DNA from: Spirochaetaceae bacterium
GTDB taxonomy: Bacteria; Spirochaetota; Spirochaetia; Treponematales; Rectinemataceae
Length of the DNA stretch: 64,000 nucleotides
Assembly: GCA_026418115.1 (NCBI GenBank)
Contig: JAOABY010000001.1
Span: forward strand, 1-64,000
Reading direction: 5' to 3'
The notes beneath the pieces were generated by a model, which worked only from the letters and a program-made list of their open reading frames with translations, did not search any database and had not been told where the DNA came from. The position numbers and the translations under genes are program-made. The stretch's first letter is position 1. The number at the start of each line of letters is the position of its first letter. Shown here piece by piece: positions 48,264 to 58,291 of this stretch.

Positions 48264-49442
48264 ATGGCCCATACTCAACGCACCATCCAGATCGGAGACA
48301 AGACTGTCATGCTCGTAGGGACCGCCCACATTTCCCGCGAGAGTATTGCAGAGGTTCAAGAAGTAATACGCACCGTCAAGCCTGAACGTGTCTGCGTCGA
48401 AATCGACATGGGTCGATACCGGGCGGTGACTGAAGGCACTCGCTGGGAACAGCTCGACATCGTCAAGGTGATCAAAGAAGGAAAGGGATTTCTCCTGCTT
48501 GCCAATCTGGCGCTGTCTGGCTTTCAGAAACGCCTGGGTGCCGATCTGGGCACCAGACCTGGAGAGGATATGCTTGCGGCCATCAACACTTCTGAAGAGA
48601 TGGGCATACCATGGTCAGCCATCGACCGTGAAGTCCAGCTTACCCTCAAGCGTGCCTGGGCTCGATCCAACCTGTGGAACAAGTCAAAACTGCTTGCAAG
48701 CCTTATAGAATCCGCTTTTTCCCGGGAAAAACTCAGTGAGGATGAGCTCGAAAAGCTCAAGGACAGGAATGAGCTCGAGCACATGATGCATGAGCTGGCG
48801 TCCTACCTCCCTTCGGTAAAGGAAGTGCTTATCGATGAGCGGGACCGCTACCTTGCGACACAGATTTTTCTCGCTCCTGAACATTCCGTGGTTGCAGTAG
48901 TAGGTGCCGGCCACATGCAAGGTATCGAAACCTGGCTTGGCCGTCTCGAACGAGGCGAAGTCCCGGCAGACGTTCAGGATATCGACCGCATGCCGGAACC
49001 CGGCTGGTTTCAGAAGTCAGCCGGCTGGCTCATTCCTCTTCTGATCGTTGGCTTGATTGCGCTCGGCTTTTTTCGCGGCGGGGCTCAGGCGAGCCTTGCC
49101 ATGATTGTACGCTGGATATTGCTCAATGGCTCGCTCGCAGCCCTCGGTTCGCTGCTCTGCCTCGCGCATCCCTTCACCATTCTCACCTCATTTCTGCTGG
49201 CGCCAATTGCCACACTCAATCCCATTCTGGGCATCGGCCTTTTTGCTGCAGTGGTGGAGGCCCACTATCGCAAACCTACCGTCCTTGATGCGGAGCGGCT
49301 CGCCGATGATGTCACCAGTCTCAAAGGCTTCTACACCAACAGAATCACCCACATCCTCCTGGTGTTCTTCCTGTCAAGCATTGGAGGCATGATAGGCAAT
49401 TTCATTGCCCTGCCGATGCTCGCCTCCAACGCCATGCGATAG
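48264..49442 (+). CDS. TraB/GumN-family protein with C-terminal membrane domain
   Basis: TVMLVGTAHISRESIAEVQEVIRTVKPERVCVEID; VAVVGAGHMQGI. Confidence 0.88.
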   Translation: MAHTQRTIQIGDKTVMLVGTAHISRESIAEVQEVIRTVKPERVCVEIDMGRYRAVTEGTRWEQLDIVKVIKEGKGFLLLANLALSGFQKRLGADLGTRPGEDMLAAINTSEEMGIPWSAIDREVQLTLKRAWARSNLWNKSKLLASLIESAFSREKLSEDELEKLKDRNELEHMMHELASYLPSVKEVLIDERDRYLATQIFLAPEHSVVAVVGAGHMQGIETWLGRLERGEVPADVQDIDRMPEPGWFQKSAGWLIPLLIVGLIALGFFRGGAQASLAMIVRWILLNGSLAALGSLLCLAHPFTILTSFLLAPIATLNPILGIGLFAAVVEAHYRKPTVLDAERLADDVTSLKGFYTNRITHILLVFFLSSIGGMIGNFIALPMLASNAMR

Positions 49443-49474
49443 GAGGACCCGCAGAAGGGGCAGGTATTGGCATC

Positions 49475-51127
49475 TCAGCCGACGGCGGCCTTGATCATCT
49501 CGGTGAGCGCCGGCATGAGCTGCTTTTTGCGGGAGAGAATATCCCTGAGGATATAGACTCCCGGCTGATGCTTGGGATAGCCGATGAAGGGGTAGAGATC
49601 CTTATCGGCATCAACGTAGAGCATGCTTTCGAGTCTGGTGATATCGGTCGCCATGAGCGCAGCAAGGTACGCACCGGTTTCACGCCGCAGCCGGGCAAGC
49701 CCTTCCAGCACTTCCGGAGCCCTGGCTAGCAGTTCCTGAGCGCCTGTAATCTCAATCTGGCTTACACTTAGCTTCTTGCCCATCACGTCGTATTCCTTTC
49801 GGTCCATCGCCAGCATCTGATCAATCGGCATACCTACGGCTCTTGAAGCGCTGTGCATGATGTCGCGACCAAGTTCGGTAATGGAAAGATCGGTGATGCT
49901 CGCCAGATAATCCGCTGCTTCATGGTCAGTATCGGTGGTTGTAGCGGACTGGAGCACGAGCGTATCGGACAGGATGCCACAGAGCAGGAGTGAAGCGATA
50001 TCCCGGTCGAGTGGAGTTTTGGTCTCGCGGTACATCGTCGTGACAATGGTACTGGTTGAACCCACCACCCGGTTGATGAACGTAATGGGATAGGGAGTTG
50101 AGAAGGTTCCCAGGCGGTGATGATCGATTACCTCGAGAATACGATAGTTCTGCACGCCTTCCACGGCCTGGCTGAATTCATGGTGATCGACGAGAATGAG
50201 CTCGATATTTGGCTCTCTGATGAGATCGCCTTCCGTGAGGAGACCGACAACCTTGCCCGCATCATCGGTTACCGGAATCGCCCTGGCAGGCGATGCGGCT
50301 ATTTCGGTTTTGGCCTTTCTGATAGTCTCACGGATGCTCACTGGGGGGATGGAGGCATCAGCTACACTGAGCACCGGCGTCGAATAGAGGGCCAGCAGGG
50401 AAGTCGAGGATGTGTCATAGGATGAGATCAGAAGAGCCACGTTGTGCTCTGTCGCAAAGCGCACGATCTCCTTGGAAGGAACAAAGCCGTTGGTGATGAT
50501 GATCGCCTTTACACCTGCTTCGATCGCGCAGCGCATGACCTCCTCACGGTCGCCCACCAGCACTACTTTGTTGTGTGCCGGTTCTGCATTGATATATTCA
50601 CGGAAGCGCTCTGCAGAGAGTGAGGCGACTACGATGCGGGCATTGAAGAGGGTATCATCATGGTCTCCGGTAAGCGGTTGCGCCTTTATGGTATCGACAA
50701 GATGCCTGATTGAGGTGGTGATGACCGCCTTGCGTCGAGGATTGACCTTGGCAAGCATATTCTTGGCAAAGGCACTATGATAGAAAAGCCCCCGGTAGGT
50801 ACCGGCCCGGTCTACAATTGCCATGATCTGGCGCGGGGAGGTTTCCATTCGCTGCAGTGCCTCCCACAGCGGAGTGGCAGCATCCAGGACTGCCGGTTCT
50901 TCGTTGAGATAATATCCTACCTTTGGCACGAGATCGGGCACGAATTCAGGAAGAGGTACGCCAAACCGGTCGAAGATGTACTCCGTCTGGGGATTGACAG
51001 CACCTGCACGCGCAGCGCGCACATTGCTGTAGCCCTGGGCTCGTTTGAGTGCTGCGTAGGCAGTCGCGGCCACCACAGAATCGGTGTCTGGATTCTTGTG
51101 CCCTATGACATACACTGTTGCTGGCAT
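49475..51127 (-). CDS. ppaC: family II (Mn-dependent) inorganic pyrophosphatase with CBS/DRTGG regulatory insert
   Basis: VIGHKNPDTDSVVAATAYA; ILVDHHEFSQ; CBS segments flanking a DRTGG-like region. Confidence 0.92.
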   Translation of the reverse strand: MPATVYVIGHKNPDTDSVVAATAYAALKRAQGYSNVRAARAGAVNPQTEYIFDRFGVPLPEFVPDLVPKVGYYLNEEPAVLDAATPLWEALQRMETSPRQIMAIVDRAGTYRGLFYHSAFAKNMLAKVNPRRKAVITTSIRHLVDTIKAQPLTGDHDDTLFNARIVVASLSAERFREYINAEPAHNKVVLVGDREEVMRCAIEAGVKAIIITNGFVPSKEIVRFATEHNVALLISSYDTSSTSLLALYSTPVLSVADASIPPVSIRETIRKAKTEIAASPARAIPVTDDAGKVVGLLTEGDLIREPNIELILVDHHEFSQAVEGVQNYRILEVIDHHRLGTFSTPYPITFINRVVGSTSTIVTTMYRETKTPLDRDIASLLLCGILSDTLVLQSATTTDTDHEAADYLASITDLSITELGRDIMHSASRAVGMPIDQMLAMDRKEYDVMGKKLSVSQIEITGAQELLARAPEVLEGLARLRRETGAYLAALMATDITRLESMLYVDADKDLYPFIGYPKHQPGVYILRDILSRKKQLMPALTEMIKAAVG

Positions 51128-51246
51128 GTCGCCTCCCCCTGTTGAAAGATTCGTTTCATTATAGGAAACCCTTGCGAACTTAGACAATGGCGGATTCGTG
51201 CTGGCAACTGGGTGTTCTCCGTGACTGGGACGGCCTCACTGCTCAA

Positions 51247-53259
51247 TCAGACCCCAAGAAGCATCATTGCATGTGCAGGCACCACTATTGTCTGGCGCGT
51301 ATCCTGGCTTGCGAGGTTTCCGGATTCGGTCTGCTGGCACTGCAGGATCAGAGCCCTGTCCCTGTCAGAAAGATTCAGCGCTCCCGCAATGCTGCCATCT
51401 CTTGAAAAGAACCGATACACATCCCGATATCCGCACTCATGTCGCACCACACCAAACTCGGCCGATCCAAGCTTTTCATACCAGGAAAGCAGTTCCTGTG
51501 TGAATGCTTCTTCGCTCAGAGAATCACCCCTGCGTACAGACTGAATCCCGGATGCGCCCCTATCCTCTCCGATACGCTCTCCAAGGGGAAAGTTCTCCTT
51601 CTTCTCCGTACTCTCTTTCTTCCCGAATGCCGCAGGATCGTCTGATATCATGATCTGTGATCCAAACATGCGGGCAACAAGGCCGACAAGGAATTTTTCG
51701 CTGTCTCGCAGGGAAGTGCGTTCGGTTCTGCAGAAGACCACATCAGGATCACAGAGAATGGCTGTCCTGTCCAACAGTGCCCTTCCCAGTGAATCGGCCA
51801 TATTGACCTTGGCTGAAGGTCTTCCCTGATGGCCAATCAGCTTCAAGAGGGGCCAATCCCAATGCTCGAGCGTATCCGCACCCGATCGCATGAGAGGCAT
51901 CGCACAGGCTGTCGACTCTATCGGCGCCCCGCATGATAGAAAAGCTACAGGGCTGCCGTCCGCAGCATGATTATAACGGGCAATCAGATCCATGACCGCT
52001 GCATAATGTTTCCAGACTGCTCCCCCTTCTGCAGGCGTTCCGCGCAGCATACCGGCGTACAGGAAATCAAGCTTGATATAACGATAGCCCCACTCATCAA
52101 TTACCATGGTGAGGAGATCATCGAGGTAGCGGCGCACGTCGCGATTGGAAAGATCGAGGCACCAGAAATCGCCGCCCCATTTGGGATTCCATCCTGCAAT
52201 GACAGGTTTGCCCGCTTTGTCCCTGAAAATCCAGTCTGGGTGTTCTCTGGCAATACGGGAAGAAGGCATGACCAGGAACGGCGCAAGCCACAGCCCGGGC
52301 ACAAGCCCACGCATGGTGATGCGTTCGGCCATGACTTTCATGCCGGAGGGAAACTTGTCCGGATGAGGCTTCCAGTCTCCGATGGCAACTTCCCAGCCAT
52401 CATCAATCTGGAACACCGCAGGCCTTCCCTTCTTCAGCAGAAGCTCATTAACCAGATTCCCATTTGCATCAATCGCCTCGAGATCGGCATCAAGAATCTT
52501 TTCATCAATAGCTGTATAGTGGTTGTACCAGGAAGCGTACCCTCCCAAAAACCAGCCACGCTGCAGTACCGGTCCCCCTGCAAGCCATTCCCAGCCTGCA
52601 AAACGCCGTTCCGAATTGAAAAGATGGGCAAGCCTGTCCTTGAGCGAAAAATAATCAGGTGCAGCAAGCACTGCCACGCGAGCCAGCAATTCGTTTCTGC
52701 TGAAAGTTGCTCCCTCGGCAAAGGCTGCAATGGTGATAGTGTCATGGTCAACAATGAAGCTCAGCGGAGGTAGGGGGCCATTCGCTGCTGCAGTCGCGTC
52801 GCCACAGTGCAGGGTATCGGATACCAGCGCCAATCTGAGCTCGCCAGCCCGGAGCACAACCAGAAAGTGGCTTACATGGGGACGAACCCCTGCGGCACGC
52901 CGGGTTTTCCTCTGCAGCCACTCCTCGGCTGGATGATCTGCGAAGATGTTGAGGATACGTTTACAGATGGCTCGCCGTGGATACTCGCTGGGTCCCATCT
53001 CGCCAGCAGCAGACCACGACTGCCAGCCATTGACGAGCACAACACGCCTGCGCCAGTCCGAAAGCAACCGGGATGACACGGCTGCCTTCTCCTTGGCCTC
53101 TCGCATCTCCTGGCCCAGCGCTGCGCAGAGTTCCGGTATTCTGAAGGAGCCCAGCTCCAGCATGGGTTCATCACAGGTCAGCGGCTCACAGGCTCTGAAG
53201 AAAATCCGAAGTGTTTCCCCGGGGAATCGCTGAAGGGAGGCTTCGATTCCGTTTGGCAT
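51247..53259 (-). CDS. GH36-type alpha-galactosidase
   Basis: YIKLDFLYAGML, FQIDDGWE, LWLAPFLV; 670 aa. Confidence 0.85.
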   Translation of the reverse strand: MPNGIEASLQRFPGETLRIFFRACEPLTCDEPMLELGSFRIPELCAALGQEMREAKEKAAVSSRLLSDWRRRVVLVNGWQSWSAAGEMGPSEYPRRAICKRILNIFADHPAEEWLQRKTRRAAGVRPHVSHFLVVLRAGELRLALVSDTLHCGDATAAANGPLPPLSFIVDHDTITIAAFAEGATFSRNELLARVAVLAAPDYFSLKDRLAHLFNSERRFAGWEWLAGGPVLQRGWFLGGYASWYNHYTAIDEKILDADLEAIDANGNLVNELLLKKGRPAVFQIDDGWEVAIGDWKPHPDKFPSGMKVMAERITMRGLVPGLWLAPFLVMPSSRIAREHPDWIFRDKAGKPVIAGWNPKWGGDFWCLDLSNRDVRRYLDDLLTMVIDEWGYRYIKLDFLYAGMLRGTPAEGGAVWKHYAAVMDLIARYNHAADGSPVAFLSCGAPIESTACAMPLMRSGADTLEHWDWPLLKLIGHQGRPSAKVNMADSLGRALLDRTAILCDPDVVFCRTERTSLRDSEKFLVGLVARMFGSQIMISDDPAAFGKKESTEKKENFPLGERIGEDRGASGIQSVRRGDSLSEEAFTQELLSWYEKLGSAEFGVVRHECGYRDVYRFFSRDGSIAGALNLSDRDRALILQCQQTESGNLASQDTRQTIVVPAHAMMLLGV

Positions 53260-53321
53260 GGCAGCATCATGCTAGCAGGGGAAGGTCCCCTTGTCTACCG
53301 CGTTGTGCGCATCAATCAACT

Positions 53322-54677
53322 CTACCCGCGTACTAGCAGATTGCCCAGTACGGCAAATCCACCTGAGATTGCCGCGACAAGCGCCAGCAACAGAAGAGAG
53401 CGCATCATTCGCGCCCGACCTGGCTGAGCTATCTCTACCCTGGATCCCTGCGCAGCACTGCCCAGCATGTCGCGCGTCCATACGACAGCCAGCAATCTGT
53501 CGATATCCCTGATCAGCATTGTGGGTCGTATTCTGCCCTTGAATTCGATGATGCGGTCGTAGTAGCGGAATGCATTGGCCACAAGGTCACCAAACAGCCC
53601 GGGCAACCTGAGGCCAGGCACTATGGAAGCCTTGGAAAGATAAAGCAGGCCTTCAAAGGTGAGCGCCTTGGCGATGCCATCAACGAGCGCACGCTCCGTA
53701 ATGGCAAATGCGCCGATTCGTGCGAGCACTCTGCCTGAGGGCAGCAGGAGATTCGCGGCAATGATGGACAACGACACCAAGAGCGTTGCAAACAAAGAGA
53801 ATCTCTTCCCTGCAGCCCATGCCCACAGGATGAACACCAGGAAGAAAAGCATTTTGATGAATATGCCATGCTGGAAGAGGAAGATGGCAGCAGCAACCAT
53901 ACCAGCCAGCGCCGATCCCCAGGGCTCAAAAGCCGACTCATAACGTTCGCGCCTGACAAGTCTTGCCTGCTGAGCGCGCTGGGACCGTGCAGAAGTGCGT
54001 TTCTGGCGGCGCCTGATGTCTCGCTGGGATGTATCTTCCGGGTCATCCACAAGCAGCGATGTCATGGCCTGTTCGCCCATTCTCCCTGCTGCACATCCAT
54101 ACCATGTCGAAGATGCTGCAAAAGCCTCTGCAAACAGACCCATCAGCGTTCCAGTCACCAGACCCGTTGCCAGGAATACTGGTGCAATCAGCCAGGCAAC
54201 AGTCCCAAAGATGACATAGCGCGCAATCAGCATCTGTACCGCGTTGGAGATGACTGCGCCTGCTATGGAAACCCCTATATGCGAGATCGAGCGTCCGCCC
54301 AGTTTCCACAGACCGCGCATCGTCAATGCCGCCACAATGGTTCCTGCCAGGCTGAAAAGTGCCACATACGAAAACAGCGTGCCGGAAATGATGCTCATGC
54401 CGACGACCTTTGCAGCTGCAAGTGCCATATACCACCCCAGCGGCAACATGTCCACCGCAAGCAATATGGGGAGATTGGCAATACCTAGCCGCATGAAAGG
54501 CAGAGGTTTTGGCAGCATGTACTCGACAGCTGAGAGGAAAAAGCAGAATGCGGCAAGCAAGGCGGTTACGTCCGCACTGTCGGCAAATCGGGAGCGGACG
54601 CCAGAGCAGGAAGCTGTTTCGGAAGCATCAACCTGAAGAGGCTGGGTCGTATACTGTCGATCAATATGCTGCTGCAT
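53322..54677 (-). CDS. Gx transporter family (Hpre_diP_synt_I) membrane protein fused to a CbiQ-like T-component domain
   Basis: N-terminal FMRLGIANLPILLAVDMLPLGWYMALAAAKVVGMSIISGTLFSYVALFSLAG; charged linker; second hydrophobic domain ending ASIVPGLRLPG. Confidence 0.7.
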   Translation of the reverse strand: MQQHIDRQYTTQPLQVDASETASCSGVRSRFADSADVTALLAAFCFFLSAVEYMLPKPLPFMRLGIANLPILLAVDMLPLGWYMALAAAKVVGMSIISGTLFSYVALFSLAGTIVAALTMRGLWKLGGRSISHIGVSIAGAVISNAVQMLIARYVIFGTVAWLIAPVFLATGLVTGTLMGLFAEAFAASSTWYGCAAGRMGEQAMTSLLVDDPEDTSQRDIRRRQKRTSARSQRAQQARLVRRERYESAFEPWGSALAGMVAAAIFLFQHGIFIKMLFFLVFILWAWAAGKRFSLFATLLVSLSIIAANLLLPSGRVLARIGAFAITERALVDGIAKALTFEGLLYLSKASIVPGLRLPGLFGDLVANAFRYYDRIIEFKGRIRPTMLIRDIDRLLAVVWTRDMLGSAAQGSRVEIAQPGRARMMRSLLLLALVAAISGGFAVLGNLLVRG

Positions 54678-55053
54678 CGAGTCCTGCCTCCACGCTACCG
54701 CCGCCACCTGTGATTCTCACGAACACCTTGTTGGGAAGACATGCCACCCACTGATTAGCCTGTGATATGGAGCCCGAGGCAACACAGAGTTGATTGGGAC
54801 AAGGAGATTCCTCTATGGCAGCAGTGCCGTCATGGATATGCACCAGAGTAATGCCAATCGGACCAGGAACCTGGTACTCAGCTTCCTGGTCGAGTGGCGC
54901 CATCCATTCGCCACCCTCTCCTGAAATCTGCACGTAGAGAGTTCCCTGCTGCTGGCGGAGCACAGCAAAAGAAACCGCGGCCACCAGAATGGCAGCCGCA
55001 GCGAATATGACAAGGTCAAGAATTCTGAGACGTACGCCCTGCAGCAGCTTCAT
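54661..55053 (-). CDS. NusG domain II-containing membrane-anchored protein
   Basis: N-terminal TM; CPNQLCVASGSISQANQWVACLPNKVFVRI. Confidence 0.85.
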   Translation of the reverse strand: MKLLQGVRLRILDLVIFAAAAILVAAVSFAVLRQQQGTLYVQISGEGGEWMAPLDQEAEYQVPGPIGITLVHIHDGTAAIEESPCPNQLCVASGSISQANQWVACLPNKVFVRITGGGGSVEAGLDAAAY

Positions 55054-55106
55054 GAAGAAGGATCCCAGCTTTCAGACGCATCAATAGATGCATCTCAAGT
55101 GTCAGT

Positions 55107-55634
55107 TCAGTCGCAGCAACCCTCGCCGCATTCTCCATCATCGCAATCGCAGCAGTCGCCACAGTCATCCTCTGCATGCACATGACCGTGCTCAAGCTCT
55201 TCCTCTGTGGCTTCTCGTACATCCACTACCTTCACATCAAAATGAAGGGTCTCGCCAGCAAGTGGATGATTGGCATCCAGAGTCACCTCATCGCCATTCA
55301 CACCGACCACTGTGACAATCTGCACACCATTCTCACCGTGCGCCTCAAACTGCATGCCCGGCGCAACCTCCACATTCTCGCCAAAGTCTCTCTTGTGAAC
55401 CTTGAATACAAGGCTCTCGTCCCTGTCGCCATAGGCATCCTCGGGTGACACACTGCAGGAAAAGGAATCGCCGGGGTTCTTGCCTTCAAGCTCGCGCTCG
55501 AGGCCAGGGATGATGTTCTCATTACCGTGGAGATAGGCAAGAGGCTGCGCACCCGCGGAAGAATCAATGAGCTTTCCTGAATCGTCACGGAGAACATAAT
55601 CAATGGTGACGACACGATCTTTTCTGACTTCCAT
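55107..55634 (-). CDS. slyD: FKBP-type peptidyl-prolyl isomerase, SlyD-like, with Cys/Asp/His-rich tail
   Basis: VTIDYVLRDDSGKLIDSS; tail HGHVHAEDDCGDCCDCDDGECGEGCCD. Confidence 0.9.
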   Translation of the reverse strand: MEVRKDRVVTIDYVLRDDSGKLIDSSAGAQPLAYLHGNENIIPGLERELEGKNPGDSFSCSVSPEDAYGDRDESLVFKVHKRDFGENVEVAPGMQFEAHGENGVQIVTVVGVNGDEVTLDANHPLAGETLHFDVKVVDVREATEEELEHGHVHAEDDCGDCCDCDDGECGEGCCD

Positions 55635-55770
55635 AGAATTCCTCTGATCTTTGATTTGAGAATGAGCCGCTTCCGCGGATATTCCTCTTATTGAAGTATA
55701 CTTGAGAAAGGCGCAGAATGGCAATGCACGAGCTAGTCATTCGATACTGCTGGCGCTATAATTCCCTCAC

Positions 55771-56020
55771 TCGACGGTGCCATGACCCGTGCGTCGCGCT
55801 GGTCATGGAAAAGGGAAGACGGTGAAAAGCCGTCGCAGCCCCCGCTACTGTAAGCCGACAGTGACTCTCAGGCGGCTCACCTGCCGCTTCAGTCATGGAC
55901 TGTGCCACTGGCACCGGATCCGCGAGGTGCGTCATCATTGCAGATCCGACCGGGAAGGGAGAGAGTTCACGATGCCAGGCCAGGCATCCAACGGCAAGCC
56001 AGGAAACCTGCCGCGAGATT
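55771..56020 (+). promoter_or_regulatory. cobalamin riboswitch
   Basis: GGTGCC..., GGAAAAGGGAAGACGGTGAAAAGCCGTCGCAGCCCCCGCTACTGTAAGCC, GCCACTGG, GGGAAGG, AAGCCAGGAAACCTGCCG; TATAAT at 55757-55762. Confidence 0.93.
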
Positions 56021-56054
56021 CTGTATCCCAACTCTTCGGAGGGAGGAGGCGGAT

Positions 56055-57170
56055 ATGCGTCGTATCTACGCATTCCTTCTGATGGCGCTGTGCTTCGTCA
56101 CACTGACGGCCGCTCAGCAAACCACTCTCAAGCTGCCCCGCAAGGCAGGTTTTTCAATTGAGTATGCAGGCACTCTCAAGATTCTGACCGTGCAGGAACC
56201 ATGGCCAGGTGCTGGCTCTTCCCGCCGCTATGTCCTGTATCCGCGTGGCAGCACCCCGCCTCAGGGAATCAAGGCAGACCGGTTCATCCAATACCCCGTG
56301 CAGCGTGTCGTAACCTACTCCACCACCTATATTTCTGCACTTGAGGCCCTGGATGCGCTCGATGCCATCGTCGGTGTCGATAGCGCGGGTTATGTCTATT
56401 CACCTGCACTCAGACAGCGCATTGCCGCAGGCCAGATTGCGGAAACAAGCCGCAACTGGATGCCAGATATTGAAAGGCTGATTGCGCTCAAACCCGATGT
56501 GATCTTCAATTTCGGTCTTGGCAATGAATGGGACACCTTCCCAAAGATGCAGGAAGCAGGCCTGCCCGTGGTACTTCTGGGAGAATGGGCTGAACAGGAT
56601 CCTCTGGCAAGGGCATCCTGGATAGTGTTCATAGGCGCATTCTTCGATCGTGAGAAAGCCGCCCTGCAGAAATTCGAGGCAATCACCACGGCCTATGATC
56701 AGTTGAAAACCAGAGCCGCCGCTGCTGCCACAAGACCAAAGGTGCTGGTGAACGGGCCCTTTGGAGGAGTCTGGTCGGTATCAGGGGGGCAGAGCTACAT
56801 GGCCCGGCTTCTGGCCGATGCAGGCGCCGAGTATCTGTGGGCCGATACCCGTGAGACAGGAGGCATCAATCTCTCCGTGGAAGCAGTGTTCCCCCGGGCA
56901 TTGACTGCTGATGTCTGGCTCAACCCTGCCTATGGCATACGCACCCTGGCAGACGTGCGAACGCTCGACCCGCGATTTGCCGCATTGCCGGTAGTGCAGA
57001 AAGGTGCAGTATGGAATAACGACCTCCGGATGTCCCCTGGCGGCGGTAATGATTATTTCGAATCGGCGGTCTTGCAGCCGCATCTCGTACTGGCGGACCT
57101 GATCGCCATTCTGCATCCGGAACTCATGCCAGGGCACCGCTTTGTCTACTACAGGAAAATCGGTGAGTAA
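56055..57170 (+). CDS. ABC transporter substrate-binding protein (cobalamin/iron-complex type)
   Basis: Signal peptide, periplasmic-binding fold ALDALDAIVGVDSAGYVYSP; directly below the cobalamin riboswitch. Confidence 0.88.
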   Translation: MRRIYAFLLMALCFVTLTAAQQTTLKLPRKAGFSIEYAGTLKILTVQEPWPGAGSSRRYVLYPRGSTPPQGIKADRFIQYPVQRVVTYSTTYISALEALDALDAIVGVDSAGYVYSPALRQRIAAGQIAETSRNWMPDIERLIALKPDVIFNFGLGNEWDTFPKMQEAGLPVVLLGEWAEQDPLARASWIVFIGAFFDREKAALQKFEAITTAYDQLKTRAAAAATRPKVLVNGPFGGVWSVSGGQSYMARLLADAGAEYLWADTRETGGINLSVEAVFPRALTADVWLNPAYGIRTLADVRTLDPRFAALPVVQKGAVWNNDLRMSPGGGNDYFESAVLQPHLVLADLIAILHPELMPGHRFVYYRKIGE

Positions 57171-57187
57171 TCGCCGGAAGCACACAG

Positions 57188-58291
57188 GTGATTCACTTGG
57201 ACAAACCTGACATGGAGACTGCCCGCCCAGACACCAGAATCATGCTGGTCGGCGTACTCGTCGTGCTCACCCTTCTGCTGGCTGTGCTTGATCTGGCCTC
57301 CGGCTCGGTTCGCATCCCGTTCGGTGAGGTTGTACGGGCACTGCTGGGCACAGCCTCACAGCAGGAATGGGGCGTCATCATCAGCATTTTCAGGCTCCCC
57401 AAGCTGGCCACCGCCATGCTCGCAGGGGCCGGGCTGGCTGCAGCAGGGCTCATGCTGCAGTCACTCTTCCGCAATCCGCTTGCAGGCCCGGATTCGCTTG
57501 GGATCGGCGCTGGTGCCTCGATTGGGGTAGCTTTGCTCATGTTTGCAGGCAATATTCTTGGGCTACAGAAAGCGGCTGGCACTGCAGGATCCGCACTGCT
57601 CGGCGGGTTGCAGCCTCTCGGCTATGTGGCACTTGTGCTAGCCGCAAGTCTGGGATCGTTTGCAGTACTGCTCATGATTCTCCTCCTTGCAAGAAAGTTT
57701 GAGCAGGTTGTCACCGTACTCATCATGGGGCTGCTGGTTGGCTACCTTGCCTCCAGTGTAGTCTCACTGCTCATCTACTTTGGTTCTCCCCAGAAGGCGC
57801 AGGTGTATCTGGCGTGGACATATGGGTCATTTGGGGGTGTACGGGCAGGTGAGCTGCCTTTTCTGGGAGGTGCAGTACTCCTGGGTTGCGCACTTGGTGC
57901 ATATGACAGGAAGGCACTGAATGCCTTCCTGCTGGGTGAACGTTTTGCTGCGACCATTGGCATTCGAGTCCGAACTGCGAGAACCAGGCTGCTGATTGCA
58001 GCAGCCTTGCTTGCAGGCAGCGTAACGGCTTTCTGTGGTCCTATCGCCTTTCTGGGTATTGCTGCACCTCAGGCAGCCAGACGTCTTGCCAGAAGCTCGG
58101 AGCATGGCGTGTTGCTGCCTGTTTCCATGCTTCTGGGCATGATCTTTGCGCTATCAGCTGACATTCTTTCTTCTCTTCCCGGGAAGGGAGCCGTGCTCCC
58201 CATCAATCCTCTGCTGGCGCTCATTGGCTCGCCTGTCATTCTTTCAATGTTTCTCAGAGGCGCCAGGGAGGATTTTGAAGGAGGCGCCTGA
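57188..58291 (+). CDS. FecCD/BtuC-family ABC permease
   Basis: RLPKLATAMLAGAGLAAAGLMLQSLFRNPLAGPDSLGIGAGAS; GTG start. Confidence 0.93.
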   Translation: MIHLDKPDMETARPDTRIMLVGVLVVLTLLLAVLDLASGSVRIPFGEVVRALLGTASQQEWGVIISIFRLPKLATAMLAGAGLAAAGLMLQSLFRNPLAGPDSLGIGAGASIGVALLMFAGNILGLQKAAGTAGSALLGGLQPLGYVALVLAASLGSFAVLLMILLLARKFEQVVTVLIMGLLVGYLASSVVSLLIYFGSPQKAQVYLAWTYGSFGGVRAGELPFLGGAVLLGCALGAYDRKALNAFLLGERFAATIGIRVRTARTRLLIAAALLAGSVTAFCGPIAFLGIAAPQAARRLARSSEHGVLLPVSMLLGMIFALSADILSSLPGKGAVLPINPLLALIGSPVILSMFLRGAREDFEGGA

